Origin: Actinomycetota bacterium
GTDB taxonomy: Bacteria; Actinomycetota; Thermoleophilia; Gaiellales; Gaiellaceae
Direction of reading: 5' to 3'
NCBI GenBank assembly: GCA_019234175.1
Contig: JAFALP010000135.1
Coordinates: 1 to 9,047 of the forward strand
DNA length: 9,047 nucleotides
Below the pieces are notes generated by a model. That model saw only the letters and a program-made list of their open reading frames with translations, was not told the origin of the DNA and searched no databases. This document shows positions 1-4,570 of this stretch, piece after piece (the stretch's first letter is position 1; each line of letters opens with the position of its first letter). The translations under genes and the position numbers were made by a program.

Positions 1-154
1 CGGCGCAGGATTCGGTGGCTGCGTGGTGGCACGCGTCAAGACGGACGCCGTCCGCGCTGTCCGGCGCGCGGCCGAGCAGCTCGGCTCAACCGTATACGAA
101 TGCCAATCCGAAGATGGCGTCTCATATCGACACAAATCGACCAAAGGGCTCTGA
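1..154 (+). CDS. galK: Galactokinase-type GHMP kinase, C-terminal fragment (runs off left edge)
   Basis: The reading frame is open from base 2 to the TGA at 152-154 and gives 50 residues. It begins GAGFGGCVVARV, which matches the glycine-rich C-terminal GHMP-kinase motif of galactokinases (typically GGGFGGC-VALV). The tail VYECQSEDGVSY fits the family's last strand (…FYVCKPSQGA… in well-known members). Galactokinase phosphorylates galactose at C1 with ATP in the Leloir pathway, in the cytoplasm. Only this end is visible, so the ATP-binding and catalytic parts cannot be checked. Another GHMP kinase is possible, but the GGC tripeptide and the short tail favour galactokinase. It converges on the cold-shock gene, with 85 bp between the two stop codons. 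Confidence 0.72.
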   Translation, partial: GAGFGGCVVARVKTDAVRAVRRAAEQLGSTVYECQSEDGVSYRHKSTKGL

Positions 155-196
155 AGAGACGTGTAACTCGAGCTGATGGCCGGATTCGCTCGTCGG

Positions 197-213
197 CAAT
201 CGGGAGACGATTG
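197..213. terminator. Small hairpin between convergent genes, possible bidirectional terminator
   Basis: CAATCG (197-202) and CGATTG (208-213) form a perfect 6-bp stem around the loop GGAGA, in the 85-bp gap between the converging galactokinase tail and cold-shock gene. There is no clear T-run on either side, so termination here is an inference from position and symmetry. Confidence 0.25.
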
Positions 214-239
214 TGATCCCCGGTGGCTGCCCGTTGCAA

Positions 240-506
240 TTAGAGCTTGTGTCCGCCGCGGCCACTGCGCAGGCGTGCGCGGCGCGGCTCTTCCAGCGAA
301 ACGAACGACACATTGGCGGCGAACGGGTCATCGCGGCCGACTTCACGGTCGAAGGCGACCGCGCGACCCTTGCAGCGCGGCTGCGGGTCATTGCCAGGGA
401 GGAATCCGGTTCGCTCGACGTAGAGGCGCTCGTCTTCCTCGGTGCAAATGAACCCGTAGCCTTTGTCGACGTTGAACCACAACATCGTCCCGCGCAGACG
501 TCTCAC
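240..506 (-). CDS. Divergent cold-shock-domain (CspA-like) nucleic-acid-binding protein
   Basis: The predicted protein has 88 residues from a GTG at 506-504. The N-terminal RGTMLWFNVDKGYGFI (residues 5-20) is the first part of a cold-shock domain and includes RNP1 (KGYGFI). Cold-shock proteins are cytoplasmic five-stranded beta barrels that bind single-stranded RNA or DNA and act as RNA chaperones. The second motif, normally VFVHFS, is here LYVERTG (residues 28-34), so the usual Phe and His are absent. A basic tail (PRRARLRSGRGGHK) follows. The start is uncertain. An ATG at 485 would cut off the RGT strand. GTG 515 and GTG 506 are in frame, and CTG 497 would be best spaced from the purine-rich AAGGGGTGA. 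The gene lies 11-12 bp after the hemolysin III-type gene, so the two are probably co-transcribed and perhaps translationally coupled. Confidence 0.82.
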   Translation of the reverse strand: MRRLRGTMLWFNVDKGYGFICTEEDERLYVERTGFLPGNDPQPRCKGRAVAFDREVGRDDPFAANVSFVSLEEPRRARLRSGRGGHKL

Positions 507-517
507 CCCTTCCACAG

Positions 518-1183
518 TCAGCCGACTCGGACAACGAAGAACGCGATCGCGACGTACTGGCACGACAACGCAACGAGGGTGAGCGCGTGGAAGACCTCGT
601 GGTAGCCGAAGACGCCAGGAACCGGATCGGGACGGCGCCGTGCATAGACGATCGCGCCGGCCGTGTAGGCCAGACCGCCCGCCGCGAGTAGCGCGACCGC
701 CGTCGGCCCCGCCGTCGTGGCGAGCTGAGGCATCGCTGCCACCCCGACCCAACCCAGGGCAATCCCGAACACCGCCGAAAGCCACTTGGGCGATCCCACC
801 CACCAGAGCTTCGCAAGGATCGCGGCGCCGGCCCCCGCCCACACCACCGCAAGGACGATCTCCTGGAGGCTGCCGTGGAGACTGAGTAGGCCAACCGGCG
901 TGTATGTCCCCGCGATCAGCACGTAAATGCCGGCGTGGTCGACTCGGCGCATGCGAAGCCGTGCAGCCGGCGTCCACGTCACGCGGTGATAGAGAGCGCT
1001 GGCGCCCAGCATCGCGATCGCCGAGCCGGCAAACACGCCGGCCGCGAGCAGGCGCATGCCGTCAAGCGTGACAAGAAAGGCGATGCCGACAAAACAGGCC
1101 ACGGCGAAGCCGGCGAGGTGGAGAGCGCCACGCAGACGGGGACGTTCTACCGGCGGCGCTGTCGCTGTGGCGAGACTGGTCAT
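518..1183 (-). CDS. Hemolysin III / PAQR family membrane protein (YqfA/TrhA-like)
   Basis: The protein has 221 residues and about seven hydrophobic segments, the usual size and layout for the hemolysin III/PAQR (adiponectin-receptor-like) family of inner-membrane proteins. The conserved metal-binding pattern is complete: S62-x3-H66 (GASALYH), D82-H83 (VDHAGIYVLIAGTYTP) and H195-x3-H199 (GYHEVFHA). In the family these residues bind zinc at a hydrolase-like site facing the cytoplasm. Bacterial members are linked to membrane-lipid or fluidity homeostasis, and true haemolytic activity is doubtful for most. The ATG start is supported by AGGGGGGAG about 8 bases upstream on the minus strand. The cold-shock gene follows immediately, so one transcript may link a membrane-fluidity protein with an RNA-binding protein. 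No truncation is seen. Confidence 0.9.
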   Translation of the reverse strand: MTSLATATAPPVERPRLRGALHLAGFAVACFVGIAFLVTLDGMRLLAAGVFAGSAIAMLGASALYHRVTWTPAARLRMRRVDHAGIYVLIAGTYTPVGLLSLHGSLQEIVLAVVWAGAGAAILAKLWWVGSPKWLSAVFGIALGWVGVAAMPQLATTAGPTAVALLAAGGLAYTAGAIVYARRRPDPVPGVFGYHEVFHALTLVALSCQYVAIAFFVVRVG

Positions 1184-1384
1184 CCTCGAGACTCCCCCCT
1201 ACCGCCCGGGTGGCCGACGGCGACCGCGCAAGATCTGCGCACTTCACAGTGTCGCACATGCGCCGAACCGGCCACCGCATCGATGATGTCTCACCACCGC
1301 CGGGGAGCGTTCGAGCGAAGCTCGTCCACGCAGCTGTCGTGATCGCTCGCACCGCATCCGAGCCACCGCGACGATCGGCAGTCA
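1184..1384. other. Intergenic region upstream of the hemolysin III-type gene
   Basis: I see no convincing gene on either strand. The stretch should hold the promoter of the minus-strand hemolysin III/cold-shock pair and the end of the 51-codon ORF. A small CGAGC-GAA-GCTCG hairpin lies at 1312-1324. No clear -35/-10 pair can be named. Confidence 0.5.
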
Positions 1385-1540
1385 CTACGCCGCGACCAGT
1401 TCCGCGAGCCGCTCCTCGGCAAGGCGGCAGGTCTCACGAATCGCTGCGGCTAGCTCATCGTCCGCCGGTGCTCGTCGGGACTCTTCGAGCGCGCGGTGGC
1501 ACGCCGCGAGTAACTCGCGCAGGTGCGCAATTTCATCCAC
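1385..1540 (-). CDS. Small helical protein, 51 residues, function unknown
   Basis: A GTG at 1540-1538 opens 51 codons ending in TAG at 1387-1385. The start is preceded by GGGGTGA with a 6-base spacer (TGCTGC), a good match to the anti-Shine-Dalgarno complement. The protein starts MDEIAHLRELLAACHRALEE and ends CRLAEERLAELVAA. It is rich in Leu, Ala, Glu and Arg with hydrophobic residues every three to four positions, so two amphipathic helices, perhaps a coiled coil, joined by a SRRAPADDE turn are likely. There is one Cys in each helix (C14, C38). I do not recognise a family. The ribosome binding site and protein-like composition favour a real gene, but its short length and the GC-rich background leave real doubt. 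It lies about 200 bp upstream of the hemolysin III-type gene on the same strand. Confidence 0.5.
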   Translation of the reverse strand: MDEIAHLRELLAACHRALEESRRAPADDELAAAIRETCRLAEERLAELVAA

Positions 1541-1663
1541 GCAGCATCACCCCGACATTCTTCCCCGCCTGGCTACTCGCTAAGCCGCGTCGGGGTCCGT
1601 TCTGCGCGGGCGCTGCTGACGCGCCGCCTGCGCGGCCGGCAATAGTCCGAAATGCGGCTCGCC

Positions 1664-1978
1664 CTAATCCTCGGCGGGAGCGACGTCCGTCTTCTCGATC
1701 ATCTTGGCGACGACCTTCTCCTCGATCGGGTTGCGCTTCTGACGGTCAGCCTCGATGTTTTGCGCCACCTCGACGCGCGCGGCTTGCCACGACGACCAGT
1801 GGCCGGCGACGAGCGCCCATAGCGAGAGCGCCGAAACGTAGATCACGCTACTCAGCCAGTGCATCACATAGGAGATTGGAATCATCACCACCCAAAAGAT
1901 GGTGAGCCAACCATTCACCCTGCGCATGAACACAGGGTCACCTTGAACAGACGCCCACAGTGACTTGACGATGACCAT
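1664..1978 (-). CDS. Small two-helix integral membrane protein, function unknown
   Basis: The protein has 104 residues. The N-terminus (MVIVKSLWASVQGDPVFMRRVNGW) is short and mildly basic. Two hydrophobic segments follow, at about residues 23-40 (WLTIFWVVMIPISYVM) and 43-60 (LSSVIYVSALSLWALVAG). The C-terminus is charged and probably helical and cytoplasmic (QNIEADRQKRNPIEEKVVAKMIEK). The RR at 19-20 before the first segment suggests an N-in topology. I know of similar hypothetical proteins in actinobacteria but no assigned function. The ATG at 1978-1976 has no strong ribosome binding site, so it may be leaderless or weakly translated. It is divergent from the Hsp20 gene, with a 188-bp shared upstream region. 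Confidence 0.72.
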   Translation of the reverse strand: MVIVKSLWASVQGDPVFMRRVNGWLTIFWVVMIPISYVMHWLSSVIYVSALSLWALVAGHWSSWQAARVEVAQNIEADRQKRNPIEEKVVAKMIEKTDVAPAED

Positions 1979-2030
1979 TTTGGAGTCTCGAACGGCGGAG
2001 CCGCCGACGCGGATACGCCGGGAACAAGCG

Positions 2031-2042
2031 CGGGCATGCCCG
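2031..2042. promoter_or_regulatory. Perfect 12-bp palindrome in divergent promoter region
   Basis: CGGGCATGCCCG is a perfect inverted repeat located between the divergent membrane-protein and Hsp20 genes, about 50 bp before the candidate Hsp20 promoter. Its position fits an operator for a dimeric regulator, but no known consensus (HAIR or CIRCE) is matched. Confidence 0.3.
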
Positions 2043-2080
2043 AGCGAGGTCGTGCTCTCGATCCGACGCTCGATCGGGGG

Positions 2081-2108
2081 TTGAACGGGGTCGGCGGAGC
2101 GCTATTGC
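2081..2108 (+). promoter_or_regulatory. Candidate Hsp20 promoter
   Basis: TTGAAC (2081-2086) and TATTGC (2103-2108) are separated by 16 bp, a weak sigma-70-type match, with the Hsp20 start about 58 bp further on. Two copies of CTCGATC (2057-2063 and 2069-2075), 12 bp apart, lie just upstream and could be activator or repressor contacts. No HspR-type (CTTGAGT-N7-ACTCAAG) or CIRCE site is visible. Confidence 0.3.
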
Positions 2109-2166
2109 AACCTCCGAGAAGTCTTCATTCGATGCTTCAAATGCTGAAAGCGAGGTGACGAGAGGA

Positions 2167-2604
2167 ATGGCGACGTTGATGGTGCGCGATCCGCTTTTCG
2201 CTGCTCCGTTCCGGCTGATGGACGAGCTTCTGCGGACGGGCGGCAACGGCAGCCGGGTCAGCGGGTTCACGCCGCTGCTCGACGCGCGCGAGACCGAGGA
2301 CGAATACCTCGTGATGGTCGACCTTCCCGGCGTGAAGTCCGAGGACGTGACGATCGAGCTCAACGAGCAGATGCTGACGATCTCCGGGGCGCGCGTCCCT
2401 GTCGAGAGCGGCGAGCCGCAGCTCGTCGAGCGGGCATACGGCTCGTTCGTCCGCACCCTCACCCTGCCCACGGGGGTCGACAGCGACCAGATCAGAGCCG
2501 ACTACCACGACGGCGTGCTCGAGCTGCACATCCCCAAGCCGGCCGCTGTCAAGCCGAAGAAGATCGCGATCAGCACCAGCTCTCAGAAGCAGATCGAGAA
2601 GTAA
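2167..2604 (+). CDS. Small heat shock protein, Hsp20 / alpha-crystallin family
   Basis: The protein has 145 residues. After a short N-terminal arm (MATLMVRDPLFAAPFRLMDE), the alpha-crystallin domain spans about residues 35-125. It includes DLPGVKSEDVTIELNEQ, the strand MLTISGAR, ERAYGSFVRTLTLP, and the signature GVLELHIPK at 117-125. The C-terminal I-A-I (residues 133-135) is the I-x-I anchor used in oligomer assembly. These proteins are ATP-independent cytoplasmic holdases that keep unfolding proteins soluble for later DnaK/DnaJ refolding. I chose the ATG at 2167 because GAGGTGA (2152-2158) sits 8 bases before it; a GTG at 2155 in the same frame would overlap that site. An inducible stress role is likely. 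A J-domain gene lies 1.5 kb downstream and a sigma factor lies between them. Confidence 0.93.
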   Translation: MATLMVRDPLFAAPFRLMDELLRTGGNGSRVSGFTPLLDARETEDEYLVMVDLPGVKSEDVTIELNEQMLTISGARVPVESGEPQLVERAYGSFVRTLTLPTGVDSDQIRADYHDGVLELHIPKPAAVKPKKIAISTSSQKQIEK

Positions 2605-2621
2605 CCCAGCGGACCCAGCGC

Positions 2622-2658
2622 GGGAGAGGCCGCCGGGGTCGGCCCGGCGGCCTCTCCC
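2622..2658 (+). terminator. Strong 16-bp hairpin after the Hsp20 gene
   Basis: GGGAGAGGCCGCCGGG (2622-2637) pairs perfectly with CCCGGCGGCCTCTCCC (2643-2658) around the loop GTCGG. No T-run follows. Instead the zinc-ribbon gene's AGGTGA site starts 1-2 bases after the stem. It may be a U-less intrinsic terminator, a partial attenuator, or an mRNA-stabilising 3' end for the Hsp20 message. Confidence 0.65.
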
Positions 2659-2672
2659 CAGGTGATGAACCG

Positions 2673-2846
2673 ATGAGCACAACCACACTCGAAAAGACGG
2701 ACAGAGAGTTCTTCGACGACGACGTGCGCGAGCTCTTCTGCCGCAGCTGCGGCTACGGCATCGTGGTTCGCCGCGACCCGCCGGACTGCCCCATGTGCCG
2801 GGCGAGCGAGTGGCGGGACCAGCCCGGCTTCGAACGCTTGAACTAG
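2673..2846 (+). CDS. Small zinc-ribbon protein, 57 residues
   Basis: An ATG at 2673, preceded by AGGTGA (2660-2665) with a 7-base gap, opens 57 codons ending in TAG at 2844-2846. Two CxxC knuckles, C23-x2-C26 (FCRSCGYG) and C39-x2-C42 (CPMC), are separated by 12 residues. This is the layout of a rubredoxin-like or zinc-ribbon fold binding one zinc (or iron). The N-terminal 20 residues are acidic (EFFDDDVREL). The GYG-I-V-V-R-R-x-P-P-x-C-P-M-C segment resembles the small zinc-ribbon domains seen at the ends of rubrerythrin-type and nucleic-acid-binding proteins. The partner and role are unknown. It follows the Hsp20 gene on the same strand, separated by a strong hairpin, and precedes the sigma factor gene by 70 bp. 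Confidence 0.85.
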   Translation: MSTTTLEKTDREFFDDDVRELFCRSCGYGIVVRRDPPDCPMCRASEWRDQPGFERLN

Positions 2847-2862
2847 CGACCGCTCCGACGCC

Positions 2863-2923
2863 CCGGCACCGAGCAGCCGTCGCAGCTTTGCGCGCCGTTT
2901 CTGGCACCATCGAGCGGTGCCGG
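2863..2923 (+). promoter_or_regulatory. Possible start-codon-sequestering alternative hairpins of the sigma factor mRNA
   Basis: GGTGCCGG (2916-2923), which contains the GTG start at 2917-2919, can pair perfectly with CCGGCACC (2863-2870). It can also pair, with one G-U, with CTGGCACC (2901-2908) around a 7-base loop. The two upstream strands are mutually exclusive partners. No good Shine-Dalgarno site is visible before this GTG. The pairing is seen directly; a regulatory role is inferred. Confidence 0.4.
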
Positions 2924-3777
2924 ACACGCGCGACAGACTCTCATCGCGCACCGACCGCCGCAGCGAAGGCGCGCTCGGCGACATCCTCGACCACGCACGC
3001 GCGGCTGAGCCTGGAGCCGAAACGTCAGCCGCAGCCGATGCCGAGGCGCCAGATCTCGTCCGGCGAGCGCAAGCCGGAGACACCGCGGCACGCGAGCAGC
3101 TGATCAGCCGCCTCCTGCCGCTGGTGAGCTCGCTCGCCCGCCGCTTCCAAACCGAAGGCCTCGACCAAACCGACCTCGTCCAGGAGGGCATCGTCGGCCT
3201 GCTGCGCGCGCTCGACCGCTATGACCCCCAACGCGGGGTCCCCTTCGCCGCCTATGCGACCTGGTGGATCCGGCACTCACTCCAGGACGCGCGCAGCGAT
3301 TTCATCCGCCCCTTCCGGCTGCCGCCCAAAGCGCTGCGCCAGCTCTCACAGCTCAAGTCGGAGCACCAGCGCATCTACCAGACCGAGCGCCGCTCGGCCG
3401 GCGTCCCGGAGCTCGCGCAACGGACGAATGTCGAACTCGACCAGGCGCGCGCACTCACGGCGGCTGACGCGCAGGTACGCAGCCTCGACGAAGCGATCGC
3501 AGCCGGCGAGGCGGAGATCGGGACGCTCGGCGACCTGCTCGCAGACCCACTCTCAGCCGAGGCATACGAGCACGTGGTCGAGAGCGTGGCAGGCGAGCAA
3601 CTGCACGCTCTGCTCTCACGCCTCACCGACCGAGAGCGCGAGGTCGTGCGCGCCCGCTTCGGCTTCGACGGCGAACCCGAGCGCTTGGTCGACATCGGCG
3701 AGCGGCTCGGCATCAGCGCCGAACGCGTCCGCCAAATCGAAGAGCGCGCCCTCGCGAAACTCCGGCAGGCGGCATAG
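2917..3777 (+). CDS. RNA polymerase sigma factor, RpoD (sigma-70) family, group 2-like
   Basis: The protein has 286 residues and directs RNA polymerase to a subset of promoters. The first 45 residues are a poorly conserved, charged arm without the long region 1.1 of housekeeping RpoD. Region 2 (about 46-137) includes RRAQAGDTAAREQLI, the core-binding DLVQEGIVGLLRALDRYD (86-103) and the -10 recognition helix AAYATWWIRHSLQDA (111-125). FIRPFRLP replaces the more usual R-x-I-R-x-P. Region 3 is about 138-225. Region 4 (about 230-286) has LTDREREVVRARFG and a helix-turn-helix, DIGERLGISAERVRQIEERAL (259-279), for -35 contact. The GTG at 2917 is the only plausible start, since no other in-frame start codon is near. 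No anti-sigma gene is adjacent, so control may be at transcription or translation. The neighbouring chaperone genes suggest a stress role, which is inference. Confidence 0.92.
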   Translation: MPDTRDRLSSRTDRRSEGALGDILDHARAAEPGAETSAAADAEAPDLVRRAQAGDTAAREQLISRLLPLVSSLARRFQTEGLDQTDLVQEGIVGLLRALDRYDPQRGVPFAAYATWWIRHSLQDARSDFIRPFRLPPKALRQLSQLKSEHQRIYQTERRSAGVPELAQRTNVELDQARALTAADAQVRSLDEAIAAGEAEIGTLGDLLADPLSAEAYEHVVESVAGEQLHALLSRLTDREREVVRARFGFDGEPERLVDIGERLGISAERVRQIEERALAKLRQAA

Positions 3778-3901
3778 AGCGCGGCTGACGACCTCCGTGG
3801 GCGGCCGGCTTGCCACATCGGTGTTCGCCTCGACCGCGATGCCTAGGAAGCTCCACGTCGGACTTGAACCGCATCGAACGCCGCCTACTACAACGAATAG
3901 G

Positions 3902-3913
3902 AAGCGATCGCTT
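3902..3913. repeat. Perfect 12-bp palindrome AAGCGATCGCTT
   Basis: This exact inverted repeat contains the octamer GCGATCGC. The half-overlapping sequence AGCGATCG occurs again at 3931-3938, 28 bp along. It may be a regulator site before the J-domain gene, but no protein can be named. Confidence 0.35.
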
Positions 3914-4019
3914 GGAGGTGTGGTTCGGAGAGCGATCGGCGCACAAGTGAGCACGGTTCACTGCCGAGGGATGTCATCCTCGCAACGCTCGCCGCCCGCG
4001 AGCGAGACCGAACGTCGGA

Positions 4020-4045
4020 GGCCGGAGTGCGCGTGCACTCCGGCC
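4020..4045 (+). terminator. Strong hairpin, 11-bp stem with GCGT loop
   Basis: GGCCGGAGTGC (4020-4030) pairs perfectly with GCACTCCGGCC (4035-4045). An outer AACG (4011-4014)/CGTT (4048-4051) pair extends it across an internal loop. Only a weak pyrimidine stretch (TTCTTC) follows. It lies 240 bp past the sigma factor stop and about 100 bp before the J-domain start, so it could be a terminator or a leader structure. Confidence 0.45.
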
Positions 4046-4141
4046 CACGTTCTTCGAGGCCGGCGACCCCGATCCACCTTGAAGAATCGGTGCCGACGAC
4101 TACTTCTTGGACCAGAGAGTTGGCATCCGATGAGGCAAGAA

Positions 4142-4570
4142 GTGGCTGACTATTACGCGTTACTCGGAGTCGGCCGCAACGCATCGGCCGGGGATATTGA
4201 ACGCGCCTACCGACGGGCGGCGCGGGCGACGCATCCGGACGTCCATCCGGAAGACAGCTCCGCCAACGCGCGCTTCGGCGCGGTCGCCATCGCCTACGAA
4301 ACCCTCGGCAACCCGGTGCGGCGGGCCTCCTACGACCGAGCACAGGCCCGAATCCAACCGGTCGACCCTGTCCCTATGGCACATTCCCCTGCCGTCGAGG
4401 TACGCCCCGTCCCCCTCGGCCGCCCGCGAACGCTGCCTCTCCGGCCCTTTCACGTCACCCGCGTCGAGCCGATCGCCGACGACGACCTGCTCGGAATCAT
4501 CGATACGCTCACGCGCCTGGTGAGCGATCACAGCTCGCCGGGCGTCCGGATGATCTTCACGATCATGTAG
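4142..4570 (+). CDS. Short J-domain (DnaJ-like) co-chaperone
   Basis: The protein has 142 residues from a GTG at 4142. The start is preferred over ATG 4130 because GAGG lies 6 bases before it and the protein then begins MADYYALLGVGRNAS, as J-domain proteins usually do. The J domain covers about residues 1-66 and includes the HPD tripeptide (31-33) needed to stimulate the ATPase of DnaK, the basic helix II (AYRRAARATHPD), and YETLGNPVRRASYD. No Gly/Phe linker, zinc-finger domain or C-terminal substrate-binding domain follows. The remaining 75 residues are Pro/Val-rich (VPLGRPRTLPLRPFHVTRV) and end in DDDLLGIIDTLTRLVSDH. It is therefore a class III/C J-protein that targets DnaK to a specific client or place, not a general DnaJ. 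Its last 43 bp overlap the end of the UbiB gene on the other strand. Confidence 0.87.
   Translation: MADYYALLGVGRNASAGDIERAYRRAARATHPDVHPEDSSANARFGAVAIAYETLGNPVRRASYDRAQARIQPVDPVPMAHSPAVEVRPVPLGRPRTLPLRPFHVTRVEPIADDDLLGIIDTLTRLVSDHSSPGVRMIFTIM

Larger units (their letters stand above)
3778..4141. other. Gap of about 360 bp between sigma factor and J-domain genes
   Basis: No convincing gene is visible. The frame of the J-domain gene stays open leftwards through the whole gap, but the translation is low-complexity and Arg/Ser/Pro-rich with no domain. The stretch holds a perfect palindrome AAGCGATCGCTT (3902-3913), a second AGCGATCG copy at 3931-3938, and a strong hairpin at 4020-4045. It probably contains the promoter of the J-domain gene. 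Confidence 0.55.

Noticed and set aside
213..605. Plus-strand open frame of 130 codons
   Set aside because: It is antisense to the cold-shock gene and the end of the hemolysin III-type gene. Both of those have clear family motifs, and the frame's translation has none.
1210..1905. Plus-strand open frame of 231 codons
   Set aside because: The translation is Arg/Pro/Ser-rich without domains and runs antisense to the two-helix membrane protein and the 51-codon ORF. It is a typical GC-rich shadow frame.
2155..2166. GTG at 2155 as the Hsp20 start
   Set aside because: It is in frame but overlaps the GAGGTGA site that is correctly spaced for the ATG at 2167.
2137..2910. Minus-strand open frame of 257 codons
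   Set aside because: It lies antisense to the Hsp20 and zinc-ribbon genes, whose motifs are clear.
3860..3870. GGTTCAAGTCC on the minus strand, resembling a tRNA T-arm
   Set aside because: The flanking bases pair for only three of five T-stem positions, and no acceptor, D or anticodon stem can be drawn around it.
3221..4141. Long upstream extension of the J-domain frame through the sigma factor gene
   Set aside because: The extension is out of frame with the sigma factor and translates to low-complexity Ser/Arg/Ala sequence. The J-domain itself begins at about 4142 with its own GAGG site.
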